Shown here: positions 15,985 through 25,978 of the stretch, one piece after another | How positions within the stretch are numbered: the stretch's first letter is position 1 | How the letters are laid out: each line of letters begins with the position of its first letter | Source: Flavobacteriales bacterium | GTDB taxonomy: Bacteria > Bacteroidota > Bacteroidia > Flavobacteriales_D > Crocinitomicaceae | Length of the DNA stretch: 56,102 nt | Direction: 5' to 3' | Assembly (NCBI GenBank): GCA_013373595.1 | Contig: JABXHO010000024.1 | Span: forward strand, 1 to 56,102 | Position numbers and translations under genes: made by a program | The notes under the pieces: generated by a model | Told to the model about the DNA's origin: nothing | The model's input: the letters and a program-made list of their open reading frames with translations, nothing else | Databases searched by the model: none

Positions 15985-17547
15985 ATGGCGAACTTTTTAG
16001 ATTTAGAAGTTGATCAGCGTTTTACGGATAGTTTACCGGCAGATTACCTCACCGTAAACATGCCACGACAGGTGTTAGAAGCCTGTTTTTCATGGGTGGA
16101 AACGAAAGTTCCATCGAATCCTTCCTTGGTGCACCGCTCTTCGGAATTTATGAAAGAGTTGAAGCTGGAAGTGGAAGATGAAGAGGCATTCCTCAAGGTT
16201 GTGAGTGGAGCCGTTCCGTATCCTGGTGCAAAGGCATACGCGATGTGCTACGGAGGACATCAGTTCGGTCATTGGGCAGGACAGTTGGGAGATGGAAGAG
16301 CGATCAATATCGCCGAACTCAACATTGGTTCATCGAATTGGAAATTTCAACTGAAAGGAGCAGGGCCAACACCGTATTCGCGTCGAGCGGATGGATTGGC
16401 AGTATTGCGTTCGTCTATTCGGGAATATTTGTGCAGCGAAGCAATGCATCACTTGGGTGTTCCGACAACGCGCGCACTTTCATTGGTCACAACAGGAGAT
16501 CTAGTTCCACGCGACATCATGTACAGTGGAGATGTTCAAGACGAACCGGGAGCCATCGTGTGTCGTGTTTCTCCCAGTTTTGTTCGATTTGGAGGTTTCG
16601 AAATCTTTACCTCCAGACAAGATGTCGAGAATTTAACGAAGTTAACCAATCACGTCATCAAGGAACATTATCCGCATTTAGGCGAGCCATCAAAGGAAAC
16701 CTACGTGAAATTCTTTGCTGAGGTAGTGGACCGAACAAAGAAAATGATCGTGCATTGGCAGCGCGTAGGATTTGTTCACGGTGTAATGAATACAGACAAT
16801 ATGTCCATCCTCGGACTTACCATCGATTACGGTCCGTACGGATGGTTGGAAGATTACAATCCTGGATGGACGCCAAATACAACGGATGCTCAACACAAGC
16901 GCTATCGATTTGGAAGTCAGGCTTCAATTGCTCTATGGAACTTGGTTCAATTAGCAAATGCATTGTTTCCGCTCATCGAAGAAGCGAAGCCGCTTGAAGA
17001 TATTCTCGAGAACTACAAAAAGGAGTATTTGGCAGAATACTTTGAGATGATGTGTGCGAAAATTGGTTTGGCGGAACGATCAAATTTGGATGCACAATTG
17101 ATCGATGAATTGAAAGAACTCCTCGAAAGTTCGTCCATTGATATGACGATCTTTTTCAGAAATCTCAGCCAGTTTGAAGAACCCAATACCTTTTTGGATG
17201 TTGTGCGAGAAGCGAGCTATTTGGAAGATGAGAAGTTCGATAACTTTGTTGATTCTTGGTCATCGTGGCTGCATGATTACGCAGTTCGACTTGGTCAAGA
17301 AAAACGAAGTAGGGAAGAGCGTATCAAAGCAATGAACGCTGTGAATCCGAAATATGTACTGCGCAATTACATGGCTCAATTGGCCATTGATGCTGCTGAA
17401 CACGAGGATTACAGTCTCGTGGATGAGTTGTATCAATTACTCCTGAAACCGTATGATGAGCAGCCAGAAATGGAGAAATGGTTTGCGAAACGTCCAGATT
17501 GGGCATTAAATAAAGTTGGTTGCTCGATGTTGTCGTGTAGTTCGTAA
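15985..17547 (+). CDS. selO: Protein adenylyltransferase SelO (YdiU)
   Basis: 520 residues, the usual length. SelO is a pseudokinase that transfers AMP from ATP to Ser/Thr/Tyr of target proteins and is linked to redox stress. The hallmark segments are present: YGGHQFGHWAGQLGDGRA, WKFQLKGAGPTPYSR, ADGLAVLRSSIREYL, FVHGVMNTDNMSILGLTIDYGP and YRFGSQASIALWNL. The C-terminal CSMLSCSS carries cysteine where animal SelO has selenocysteine. It starts at MANFLDLEV. The stop codon abuts the terminator of the converging gene. Confidence 0.95.
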   Translation: MANFLDLEVDQRFTDSLPADYLTVNMPRQVLEACFSWVETKVPSNPSLVHRSSEFMKELKLEVEDEEAFLKVVSGAVPYPGAKAYAMCYGGHQFGHWAGQLGDGRAINIAELNIGSSNWKFQLKGAGPTPYSRRADGLAVLRSSIREYLCSEAMHHLGVPTTRALSLVTTGDLVPRDIMYSGDVQDEPGAIVCRVSPSFVRFGGFEIFTSRQDVENLTKLTNHVIKEHYPHLGEPSKETYVKFFAEVVDRTKKMIVHWQRVGFVHGVMNTDNMSILGLTIDYGPYGWLEDYNPGWTPNTTDAQHKRYRFGSQASIALWNLVQLANALFPLIEEAKPLEDILENYKKEYLAEYFEMMCAKIGLAERSNLDAQLIDELKELLESSSIDMTIFFRNLSQFEEPNTFLDVVREASYLEDEKFDNFVDSWSSWLHDYAVRLGQEKRSREERIKAMNAVNPKYVLRNYMAQLAIDAAEHEDYSLVDELYQLLLKPYDEQPEMEKWFAKRPDWALNKVGCSMLSCSS

Positions 17548-17576
17548 AAAAGCCCGCAGACAAAATGCCTACGAGC
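17546..17576 (-). terminator. Rho-independent terminator
   Basis: On the minus strand GCTCGTAG (17576-17569) pairs with CTGCGGGC (17559-17552), eight pairs including two G-U, followed by six T (17551-17546). It lies 29 bases after the stop of the gene at 17606-20926 and touches the selO stop codon. Confidence 0.65.
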
Positions 17577-17605
17577 CTTCCTGTGATTTGTGATTTAGGC
17601 AAAAA

Positions 17606-20600
17606 CTAGTTTGTTTTCACAACTTTCATGGTCTCTTTTCCAATGCGGATGATGTACATACCTGCTTCCCAATCAGAGGTATCAACGGTTGAATTGATTC
17701 CTGTGATAAGCTCAGAATAAACCATTTGTCCCATTGAATTGATAACGAGTACTTGCGTTTCTTCGTCACTGGAGCGCTCAATGGTCAAGTGCGTTCCAGA
17801 ACTGAATGGATTCGGGTACACTTTCGTAGAAACTACTTCGTCGATTTCTTCATCATCTAATGTTCCTCCAAATTCAAACGCACCGAGATCGATGGTTGTG
17901 TTCTGTACACGAAGTGTTCCATCCAAATCGATGTCTACTACTTCTGTTGTGTTTCCGTCGGCATCCAAATCAAAAGCATCAACGTGCATCAAACTATTGA
18001 TTCCATTATCAATGGCAGGCGATCCAGCGCTTAATCGTAAGTCACCGGTCGCTGCATTGATGTACATGGGATCAGTAGTGGTGATGTTGGTTCCTGTTCC
18101 ATATCCTCCGCGAACGATACAGTTATTCACGATGTATGGAGTTCCCACAACATTTTGAATTTCAAGACCGCCACCTGGATTCCAAAGAATACAATTTTCA
18201 ATAGTTGATGTGCGTGTCCCAGAATATCCGTTGTAAAATTTACCTTGAGACCCAACGTTGTTTCCAAATGAACAGTTCGTGATCGTTGCTTCAGCATCAC
18301 GCAGTAACATAATCGCTCCGAGTTGAGCGCTGTTGTTCCATACTTTGCAGTTGTACACGGTCGGTTGACAGTTGGCTCCGCCATTGTATGCATAGAACGC
18401 CCATGCACCTCCGTTCAGACCAGAATTCCCATTGAATTCGCAATTGGCAATGGTTGGAGTATGTGTTCCGCCATAAGTATTCACAATGATTCCTGCAGCT
18501 ACACTTCCCGAGTTATTCTCGATTTTACAGTGAAGTACGGCAGGAGATGCTGTTCCAACCGAATGACTAATGGCCATTCCTCCTCCATTGCTCGCATTGT
18601 TGTTGGTTATTTTACAATTACGGATAATCGGAGAAGAAGAGATTAAAAATCCACCTCCAATTCCTGTAGCGGCTTGCCATCCGTTTGAGTTTCCTCCGCG
18701 TACGGTAAATCCATCCATTTGACTCACGTTGGTACAGTTTGCGTATTCTACAACTGTGTAACAGTTATCACCATTGGTTCCGAGAGCACCAATGTTTCCA
18801 TCCAAAATCGTTTCGTATGCAACCCAGTCGCGTTGTGATTCGTGTGTTTCAAACCCCTGGAATCCACCTTGGATCACTACGTCAAAATCAACGTAGAAAA
18901 CATTGTTTCGATCGTTTGGATTAGATCCGTTGCCTGTCTTTGTTTTGCTTGGTTTGTACGTTCCTTCTGCTACCCAGATCGTGTCAACCATACAGGTGCG
19001 CGCTAGATCAATCGCATCTTGAAGACTGTTGAAAGCGTTCGCCCAATCCAAACCTGTATTCGCTCCGTTCGCATCGATATCTACGAAAAGTTTCACAGGA
19101 CATGGATCGTTTTCATAGGCTCCCATGTCTGGAAATGCTCCCACAATTCGAGCATTTCCATTTAGATCAAGAGTCAACGTAGTGAAGGCAGCCGATCCCG
19201 CATCTATGGCAGGAGAGAGCGATTGCAAAGTAAGGTCATCATTCAGAGGATCGGTGTAGAGAGGAGAAGCAACGACGCAATTTCCAGCATTCGTGAACGA
19301 CCATAAGTTCGACCAGCCGTTTTCATGCATGGTATTTTGTCCAGAGAAGCTTGCGCCAGGCGTAATGTACAATCCAATGCCATTCTGTCCATGAGATACG
19401 GAGTTATAGATTTCTCCTGCACATGTTCCTCCGTTTTGCGAGTAGAACGCGATAATGGTTCCAACATTTCCTGATTGGTTTTTTGAGAAACTACAGTGTT
19501 CAAATCGTGGTTCTGTTGTTCCTTGATTACTTTTGAAGTACAAACCACCACCGTCGTTATTCGCGTAGTTTCTTGAAAAAATGGTGTTGATGAACTCCGG
19601 TTGACATAGTCCAATGGTTCCATCAGCATAAACGGCACCACCATCATCCGAGGTGTTTTGAATGAACTTACAATAGTGGATTTGTGGATTACATGTTCCA
19701 GCTAAACCGTCAAGCATGATTGCTCCTCCGCGTAAGGCAGAAGCATTCGATCTAAATGTCGAATTGAGAATACTTGGGGATGAAGTTTGACCTTGTGTTC
19801 CATTACATTTTATCGCACCTCCGCTTGTGCCACTTTGGTTTTGTTCGAAAGTACAATTGTCAATCAGTGGACTGCTCACATGACACCAAATAGCACCTCC
19901 ATTATTCGTACAAAGGTTGGCGTTAAACGTACAGTTAATTACTTGTGGAGAAATAAAAGTGGTTGAGAACGTTGCAATGGCAAGTGCTCCACCGTCTCCA
20001 TCAGACTTATTTCCTGTGAATGCGCAATTTGTAATGATTGCTTCACCGTCGCCAAATCCACCTTCAATGAAAACCGCTCCTCCAGCATTGTACACTTCGT
20101 TCAATGTGAAAGATGAATTGGAAATCGTCGGTTTTGAAACGCCGCTATTCTCTGCATAGTTGTAGATGGCTCCACCTTGACCAGAATAGTTTTCCATGAA
20201 CTTACACTGTGAAATGGTTGGTGAGGAAATCCCGCTTTCTCCATTGTTGTAAATAGCGCCACCTTGTTCACTAATATTCTTCAAGAAAATACAATTCGTG
20301 AAGCTTGGAGATGCATTTCCGCCGCTATTTCCATGGTTGATAACCGCACCACCTTGTCCAGCACCGTTGTTATTAAAGTAGCAGTTCACGAAGTTCGGAT
20401 TTGAACTGTTTCCAGCTCCCGATCCATCGTTGTACCAAGCTGCTCCCGCCAGTGTGTTCATTTCGGCGAGACCTTTTTCTATGGTGATACAATCGATGAT
20501 GGTCGCTGTAGATAAAAATTCGGAGTAGCAAACGTTGTATGCGTTATCAGAAGGGTCGTTCGCTACTCCGATATCACCACTAAAAACCGTGGCGTTGTTG

Positions 20601-20926
20601 GTGTCACATATTTGAACACCTCCGACAAATCCCCCGTGGACTTCGACGTCAACATCAAAGAAGAAGGTTTTTGATCGAGAATCGGCCGGAGAGGCATTTC
20701 CTGTTTTGTCTTTGGAAGGATAGTAAACTCCAACTCCAACATTAATGATATCTCCCGCGAGGGCAACGTCCAACGCCGACTGAAAATCGGTATAGGCATC
20801 TGTCCAGGAAGAACCGTTGTTGGAACCTGTTGCTGAGACATCCACGTAGATGGTTGTTTGCGCCAAGCTTGAGAAGGCTCCCAGCAGAACGAGGATTAAT
20901 ACTAAGGGTAAACTGTTTCGTTTCAT
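17606..20926 (-). CDS. Secreted right-handed beta-helix protein with T9SS sorting domain
   Basis: 1106 residues from the ATG at 20926 (MKRNSLPLVL, followed by a clear signal peptide). An upstream in-frame ATG at 20959 would put a polar stretch before the signal and is unlikely. Two choice-of-anchor-Q-type modules occur, near residues 25-140 (YVDVSATGSNNGSSWTDAYT) and near 610-720 (FVDIDANGANTGLDWANAFN). Each leads into many short beta-helix turns rich in N, G, S and the pattern C-x-F-x-x-N. The C-terminus is a type A T9SS sorting domain (VYPNPFSSGTHLTI ... AGMYIIRIGKETMKVVK). Probably a surface adhesin or a carbohydrate-binding protein. Confidence 0.85.
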   Translation of the reverse strand: MKRNSLPLVLILVLLGAFSSLAQTTIYVDVSATGSNNGSSWTDAYTDFQSALDVALAGDIINVGVGVYYPSKDKTGNASPADSRSKTFFFDVDVEVHGGFVGGVQICDTNNATVFSGDIGVANDPSDNAYNVCYSEFLSTATIIDCITIEKGLAEMNTLAGAAWYNDGSGAGNSSNPNFVNCYFNNNGAGQGGAVINHGNSGGNASPSFTNCIFLKNISEQGGAIYNNGESGISSPTISQCKFMENYSGQGGAIYNYAENSGVSKPTISNSSFTLNEVYNAGGAVFIEGGFGDGEAIITNCAFTGNKSDGDGGALAIATFSTTFISPQVINCTFNANLCTNNGGAIWCHVSSPLIDNCTFEQNQSGTSGGAIKCNGTQGQTSSPSILNSTFRSNASALRGGAIMLDGLAGTCNPQIHYCKFIQNTSDDGGAVYADGTIGLCQPEFINTIFSRNYANNDGGGLYFKSNQGTTEPRFEHCSFSKNQSGNVGTIIAFYSQNGGTCAGEIYNSVSHGQNGIGLYITPGASFSGQNTMHENGWSNLWSFTNAGNCVVASPLYTDPLNDDLTLQSLSPAIDAGSAAFTTLTLDLNGNARIVGAFPDMGAYENDPCPVKLFVDIDANGANTGLDWANAFNSLQDAIDLARTCMVDTIWVAEGTYKPSKTKTGNGSNPNDRNNVFYVDFDVVIQGGFQGFETHESQRDWVAYETILDGNIGALGTNGDNCYTVVEYANCTNVSQMDGFTVRGGNSNGWQAATGIGGGFLISSSPIIRNCKITNNNASNGGGMAISHSVGTASPAVLHCKIENNSGSVAAGIIVNTYGGTHTPTIANCEFNGNSGLNGGAWAFYAYNGGANCQPTVYNCKVWNNSAQLGAIMLLRDAEATITNCSFGNNVGSQGKFYNGYSGTRTSTIENCILWNPGGGLEIQNVVGTPYIVNNCIVRGGYGTGTNITTTDPMYINAATGDLRLSAGSPAIDNGINSLMHVDAFDLDADGNTTEVVDIDLDGTLRVQNTTIDLGAFEFGGTLDDEEIDEVVSTKVYPNPFSSGTHLTIERSSDEETQVLVINSMGQMVYSELITGINSTVDTSDWEAGMYIIRIGKETMKVVKTN

Positions 20927-21068
20927 CTGTAAATTTTTCTGTTTACAGGTTAGTGACATGCAATGTGAAAGACCTAACCACTTTCAGAAAAAAAGATGAA
21001 ATCTTTATTTCTAGTTGTCTGCTTTGATGTACTTTTAACCTCAATTCGACAAAGAATCAGATACAAGC

Positions 21069-21701
21069 ATGAAGCAAGCACTTATTGACCACTACGGATA
21101 TATTTTTGAAGATGAATTGATTGATGAGATCGTAAAAGTTGGTAGAGTTTCCAAAATTTATCAAGGAGATACGGTAATCGAATATGGTCAATCAGTTCGT
21201 TATATGCCTTTGTTGTTGGATGGTGCGATTAAAATTATGCGTCAGGATTCTGATGGCGAAGAATTACTGTTGTATTTCCTCGAATCGGGCGATACGTGTT
21301 CAATGACGATGACGTGCTGCATGGGGAACTCTAAAAGTGAGATTCGTGCTGTAGCCGAAAAAGACAGTACACTCGTTATGATTCCCGTTGAACACATGGC
21401 GAGCTGGATGCAAAAATATCCAGGTTGGATGTCGTTCGTATTTGATAGTTATTCCAATCGTTTTTCGGAAATGTTGGAAGCCATCGATAGCTTGGCGTTT
21501 AGCAATATGCACGACCGCGTATATCGTTATCTGAAAGATAAGGTCATGGTTACGAAAAGTACCGAATTAGATGTTACGCATCAACAAATAGCGAATGACT
21601 TGCATTCTTCGCGCGTGGTGATTTCACGTTTGCTAAAAAGTTTGGAGAAGGAAGGGAAAATCCAAATATCTAGGAATAAATTGGTGGTGTTGGAATTTTA
21701 G
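21069..21701 (+). CDS. Crp/Fnr-family transcriptional regulator
   Basis: 210 residues. The N-terminal cyclic-nucleotide-binding-type beta-barrel spans about 20-120 (VIEYGQSVRYMPLLLDGAIK), followed by the dimer helix and a winged helix with LDVTHQQIANDLHSSRVVIS as recognition region. No FNR-type cysteine set is placed for an iron-sulfur cluster; C78, C83 and C84 are within the barrel. In Bacteroidota such regulators often answer stress or redox signals. It is followed after 6 bp by a secreted protein gene. Confidence 0.88.
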   Translation: MKQALIDHYGYIFEDELIDEIVKVGRVSKIYQGDTVIEYGQSVRYMPLLLDGAIKIMRQDSDGEELLLYFLESGDTCSMTMTCCMGNSKSEIRAVAEKDSTLVMIPVEHMASWMQKYPGWMSFVFDSYSNRFSEMLEAIDSLAFSNMHDRVYRYLKDKVMVTKSTELDVTHQQIANDLHSSRVVISRLLKSLEKEGKIQISRNKLVVLEF

Positions 21702-21707
21702 AATGTA

Positions 21708-22289
21708 ATGAATTTCATGAACCGCTATCTTTTTTTACTGCTGATTCTATTTTTATCATTCTCAGGACTGGCGCAGGAAATTGATTCGGTTCGAACGGAC
21801 TCGTTACTATCTTATGCGGAACTGCCTCAATCAAAAATTACTAGAGCAGAACTCGTCCAGTTAGCTCCTTTGTGTAGCGATGAACTTCATCGTGTTAAAG
21901 TAAAAGGTAAACTATTCAAAAAAAAACTTCAAATATGTTATGCCGAATCGGTTCTGAATTGTGAATATACGGATTCAGAATATACCATATTAGACTGTGA
22001 AATTGATACGACTCGCTTACGGAATAAAACTCCGGTAAATGAAATTGATCTCGATTCAATTTTGATGATTTTATACGATTCTCCAGAAGTGTCATATTTG
22101 GCTGTTTGCTATAGTCCCAGACATGGAATTTTAATGTATGATCAAGATGATGAACTAATAGGTATGGTTGAAATTTGCTTCGAGTGCGATCGAACTTTAG
22201 CGAGTAATAGTGATTTAGAAGTAAAACTTCTTAGTGGAAAAGCTTTTAATAAGTTGGAGCAATTTTTTAATAAGTATGGACTGAAATAG
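21708..22289 (+). CDS. Unknown secreted protein
   Basis: 193 residues; the start may be the ATG at 21708 or 21717. A signal peptide (LFLLLILFLSFSGLAQ) is clear. The mature part has four or five cysteines, with CSDELHRVKVKGKLFKKKLQ and a late ICFECDR. No known domain is recognised. It lies 6 bp after the Crp-type regulator on the same strand and may be co-transcribed. Confidence 0.6.
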   Translation: MNFMNRYLFLLLILFLSFSGLAQEIDSVRTDSLLSYAELPQSKITRAELVQLAPLCSDELHRVKVKGKLFKKKLQICYAESVLNCEYTDSEYTILDCEIDTTRLRNKTPVNEIDLDSILMILYDSPEVSYLAVCYSPRHGILMYDQDDELIGMVEICFECDRTLASNSDLEVKLLSGKAFNKLEQFFNKYGLK

Positions 22290-22360
22290 TTCTTTGCCTT
22301 TTTGATCTCGATATAATATTCTGGAACTTTTTTAGTTTTAGAGTTCTAACTCGATGTGCT

Positions 22361-23299
22361 ATGAGAACTTTATCATTCTTACTGTTTGCCCTCTTATTGA
22401 TTTCTTGTTCGAAGGAAAAGCGAGCCGAAAAAGCAGCAGACAAAATGCGTGATTTCGTGATTGAATTGTCCGAATACGCAAAAGCGGAAAACCCCAACTT
22501 CCTGATTATTCCTCAAAATGGAATTGAATTGTGTTTCAACTACGAGTCGCTAGAGGATGGATTTTCTACCAATTACATGAATGCAATTGACGGTGTTGGA
22601 GTGGAGGAACTGTTCTACAATTCGGGTGTGGCTGAAGAAGATGGACGTATTGCGCAAGCGGAAGAAATCGGTCAAAGCAAATCAGTGTTGGTGGCGGATT
22701 ACGTTAATCCGAATTCAAATATGAATGATGCGTTTGCGCAGAGTGATCAACGTGGATTTATTGCCTTTCCAAGAGCTGCAAACGGATATGATTATCAATT
22801 TATTCCAGATAGCGTGCACAATGAGAACGCGAATGATATCAACACCTTGGGCGAAGCTCAAAATTTCCTCTATTTGATATCAACAACTTCGTATTCCTCT
22901 AAATCGGACTTTCTGAATGCAATTGCTGCCAGCAATTTTGACGTTGTGCTGATTGATCTCTTTTTTGAAGGGGATGAATTAACGAGTTCTGAGATCCAAT
23001 CGCTAAAAACGAAAGCCAACGGTGGAAAACGACTTGTAATTGCCTACATGAACATTGGAGCGGCTGAAACCTATCGCTACTATTGGCAAGAAAAATGGAA
23101 AAAGGGTCGACCGAATTGGATTAAAAAGGAATACGACGGTTATCCAGATGAGTATTGGGTGAAGTTTTGGAAAAAAGACTGGAAAGAAATTATTTACGGA
23201 AATGATGAATCCTACACGAAAAAATTACTCAATGCAGGATTTGATGGTGCGTATCTCGACAACGTCGAAGTGTACTACTATCTCTATTTTGACGAATAA
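22361..23299 (+). CDS. GH114-like lipoprotein (endo-alpha-1,4-polygalactosaminidase family)
   Basis: 312 residues. The lipobox LLIS precedes C16, so the protein is a lipoprotein. The C-terminal half has the TM-barrel pattern of the GH114/TM1410 family: FDVVLIDLFFEG, GGKRLVIAYMNIGAAETYRYYW, and FDGAYLDNVEVYYY, with the aspartates expected in the active centre. Known relatives cleave galactosaminogalactan-type polymers. Here the exact substrate is unknown. The N-terminal third (about 20-110) repeats a degenerate version of the strand pattern. Confidence 0.75.
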   Translation: MRTLSFLLFALLLISCSKEKRAEKAADKMRDFVIELSEYAKAENPNFLIIPQNGIELCFNYESLEDGFSTNYMNAIDGVGVEELFYNSGVAEEDGRIAQAEEIGQSKSVLVADYVNPNSNMNDAFAQSDQRGFIAFPRAANGYDYQFIPDSVHNENANDINTLGEAQNFLYLISTTSYSSKSDFLNAIAASNFDVVLIDLFFEGDELTSSEIQSLKTKANGGKRLVIAYMNIGAAETYRYYWQEKWKKGRPNWIKKEYDGYPDEYWVKFWKKDWKEIIYGNDESYTKKLLNAGFDGAYLDNVEVYYYLYFDE

Positions 23300-23305
23300 T
23301 TCCGA

Positions 23306-23890
23306 TTAGTTCTTTCGGAGAACCAGTGTCGTCATGCAACGCAGTTCTTCCACTTTAACTGTTTTTACTGGTTCGAGTAGCGACAAAGAATGTGCGCGTA
23401 GCAACTCATCTACTTTTTCGCGTGTCAGCAAGTAACGCGTTGAGCCATCGAGAAGGAGATAAACGCCATTTTCTTCGGAATGATCCATGGGGAGACCAAT
23501 GTCTGAAGTCATTCTGATAAAAAGTACTCCGTTGTTGGATAGCAATGCGACGAGCGATCGAAACATCGCATCGAAATGTGCGTGGTTTCGAGCAAAATGG
23601 AGCACGGCATTGCAAATAATGAAATCAAATTTTGATTCAGAGGCAAAATCTTCGACCGTCGAATGGAGAAAATGTGCATTTGTTTCTGCGTGCAACGTTT
23701 TTAAGGAAGTGATCAGCTCTTGATTCCCATCGAATGCCGTAACGTCAAATCCTTGTTGAATCAAATAATGAATGTTCCGTCCGCTTCCGCAGCCTGCGTC
23801 CAAAATTTTACTCTCCCGATCAACAGTTCCCTTCATCAATTGGTCGATGAGGTACACGTCAATTCCCCGTAATGCGTTTACTTCTTCCAT
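23306..23890 (-). CDS. Class I SAM-dependent methyltransferase
   Basis: 194 residues. Motif I for SAM binding is ILDAGCGSGRNIHYL (about residues 29-43), with DVTAFDGNQELI as the acidic loop and FDFIICNAVLHF as motif IV. The overall form is close to TehB/type-11 methyltransferases, which act on small molecules. It is convergent with the GH114-like gene, leaving 6 bp between the stop codons. Confidence 0.85.
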   Translation of the reverse strand: MEEVNALRGIDVYLIDQLMKGTVDRESKILDAGCGSGRNIHYLIQQGFDVTAFDGNQELITSLKTLHAETNAHFLHSTVEDFASESKFDFIICNAVLHFARNHAHFDAMFRSLVALLSNNGVLFIRMTSDIGLPMDHSEENGVYLLLDGSTRYLLTREKVDELLRAHSLSLLEPVKTVKVEELRCMTTLVLRKN

Positions 23891-23973
23891 TATCCAAAGA
23901 AAGAAAATAGAAATGATATCCAGTCCATTGTTTTGGATTTGTTTATCTTGTTAGGCAATTCGAAACACACAAG

Positions 23974-25374
23974 ATGAACACTACCCAATTCCTACTCAAC
24001 TTCGCGGACAAAATAGAACAGAAGGAAATTGTAAATCAATCCACAGCGATCAAAATTCGGAGCTATATCCGAAAGCTGGAGGATTCGACGCCAATCGAAC
24101 TTTTCTTGATTGTTTCAGGGATTATGGGGGCTTTGTTTTGTGCGGCTGGAATCTTTTCGCTAATCGGTCACAACTGGGACGATTACTCTAAAACCGTGCG
24201 AGGAGTCTTGAGTATTCTTCCGGCGATCATTGCCTTGTATTTTTACTATCGAGCCATTTTCCATCATCCCAAATCTCGTCCCTGGATTGAGGCCAGTTCG
24301 GTGTTTCTGATGCTGATGATTGGCGCATCGATTGCATTGGTCAGTCAAACATACCAGCTCGATGGTGACTTCACGAAGTTCATTAAAGTCTGGGCTGTAC
24401 TGACAATTCCGCTTTTCTACTTTGCCAGAGCTTCGGGAATCACGATCTTGTATTTGGGACTCATTTCTGTCCTCGTAGTTGACCTTTCCTTTGGTTGGTT
24501 CGGAATTCCCAATGTGAGGGAGAGCGAGAATAGCATGTGGTATTGGTATTTGCTCTTAGGATATCTTCCGCATTACTATTTCGCGCTGAAGAAAAAGAGC
24601 CGTTTGCAGAGTATTCGAATTGTGTACATGTCATACGTGGTTTATTTGTCGCTTTTTCTGGCAATGATGGTTACGGTAAAGGGCAATTACTTCCTGTGGA
24701 TCGCTACAACGAGTGCTGCATTTTATCTTTTAGGCAAACGTTTCATGGGAGAAAATTCCCACATTTTTGCTCGCCCATTTCAATTGTTTAGCCAGTCGTG
24801 GATATCCATTCTGCTTATCGCGTTGTCAAACAAGGACTCAATCAATATGATTCTAGGAAATGATTCGTTTGTTCATATGTTTCAGTTGAGTGATTCGAAT
24901 TCACTTTACAGAGAGATGAACTCGGAATTAAGCTCTGAAAGGTTGTTCTACTTCGTGCTGCTGATGATGGTGATGGTAGGACTTTATATCGTCTACTTCC
25001 TGTTTAAAAAGCACTTCAAAGATGTGAGTAAACTCGTATTATTCACTCCATTGTTTTTATTTTTTGTGATGATTCTACACGAATATCTTCTTCCTGTTTG
25101 GATGGTTGTATTCTTGGTGAATGCATACGTTTTGCTGCTTGGACTTAATGCGCTTACAACAGGAAGCGAAAACAAAAACGTGGCACAAATGGTCTACGGA
25201 TTTTTACTGATTTCCGTTCTACTTTGGTTGCGCTATTTCGATACAGATTGGAACTTTATTCTAAAAGGTTTGGTGTTCATTGGCATAGGTGGAGTGTTCT
25301 TCCTGATTAATCTTACTCAAAAAGGAAAACTCGAACGAATTATCCGAAATAAAACAAGAAGAGATGACTATTAA
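23974..25374 (+). CDS. DUF2157 polytopic membrane protein
   Basis: 466 residues. A short soluble head (to about residue 45) precedes about eleven membrane helices. The first helix region FCAAGIFSLIGHNWDDYSKT carries the GHNWD pattern typical of DUF2157. The 3' end overlaps the following GDYXXLXY gene by 11 bp. The pairing of a DUF2157 protein with a GDYXXLXY protein is recurrent in bacteria, so they probably form one membrane complex; its role is not known. Confidence 0.85.
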   Translation: MNTTQFLLNFADKIEQKEIVNQSTAIKIRSYIRKLEDSTPIELFLIVSGIMGALFCAAGIFSLIGHNWDDYSKTVRGVLSILPAIIALYFYYRAIFHHPKSRPWIEASSVFLMLMIGASIALVSQTYQLDGDFTKFIKVWAVLTIPLFYFARASGITILYLGLISVLVVDLSFGWFGIPNVRESENSMWYWYLLLGYLPHYYFALKKKSRLQSIRIVYMSYVVYLSLFLAMMVTVKGNYFLWIATTSAAFYLLGKRFMGENSHIFARPFQLFSQSWISILLIALSNKDSINMILGNDSFVHMFQLSDSNSLYREMNSELSSERLFYFVLLMMVMVGLYIVYFLFKKHFKDVSKLVLFTPLFLFFVMILHEYLLPVWMVVFLVNAYVLLLGLNALTTGSENKNVAQMVYGFLLISVLLWLRYFDTDWNFILKGLVFIGIGGVFFLINLTQKGKLERIIRNKTRRDDY

Positions 25375-25972
25375 AAAAGGGTTTTTCATTGCTTTTGCGG
25401 CCATTATCGTGTTGATTCCTGTATATGTTGCACTGAGTTCGCAAAACGTTTTGAGCAACGGAAAACAATACAAGTTTAAACCGATGGCTTACGATCCGTT
25501 CGATCCTTTTCGAGGGAAATACCTGCGAATTAACTACGAAACGAACTTTATCCCAACGAAATTCGGTTTTGATGAGCGTGAAACAATTTACGTTTCCATA
25601 GCAGAAGACGAGGAAGGTTTCGCCTATTTCGAGGAAGGGTTTAAGTCGCCACCAAAAGACAAGGATTATCTTGAGACAACTGTTTCCTTCTCTTCAGGGG
25701 CAGATGAATTGACGCGGGATTTAGAGCGAATGATGGATGGAGATGAGGATATCGACTTCGAAGATATGGATACGCGTCAACGTGTCAACATCAAAATTCC
25801 AAACAACATGAATAAGTACTTCATCAATGAGGATGACGCGCTAAAAGCAGAAAGAGTGCTAGAGAAGGAGCGTGAGCATATCTATATTGCAGTTCGAATT
25901 TTAGATGGCGAAGCACGATTAGAAGATATCTATGTGCATGACCAGCCGATTAAGAAATACCTACATAAGTAA
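25364..25972 (+). CDS. GDYXXLXY domain protein
   Basis: 202 residues. An N-terminal membrane anchor (FFIAFAAIIVLIPVYVAL) is followed by YDPFDPFRGKYLRINYE, the motif that names the family (G-K/D-Y-x-x-L/I-x-Y). A second half with IYIAVRILDGEARLEDIYV repeats the fold. It overlaps the DUF2157 gene and is followed 6 bp later by a thioredoxin-like gene, so three genes form one transcription unit. Confidence 0.85.
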   Translation: MTIKKGFFIAFAAIIVLIPVYVALSSQNVLSNGKQYKFKPMAYDPFDPFRGKYLRINYETNFIPTKFGFDERETIYVSIAEDEEGFAYFEEGFKSPPKDKDYLETTVSFSSGADELTRDLERMMDGDEDIDFEDMDTRQRVNIKIPNNMNKYFINEDDALKAERVLEKEREHIYIAVRILDGEARLEDIYVHDQPIKKYLHK

Positions 25973-25978
25973 ACGTCG

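Noticed and set aside
19243-19647. 134-codon minus-strand frame inside the beta-helix gene
   Set aside because: Repetitive coding DNA commonly leaves alternative frames open; the main frame has signal peptide and sorting domain.
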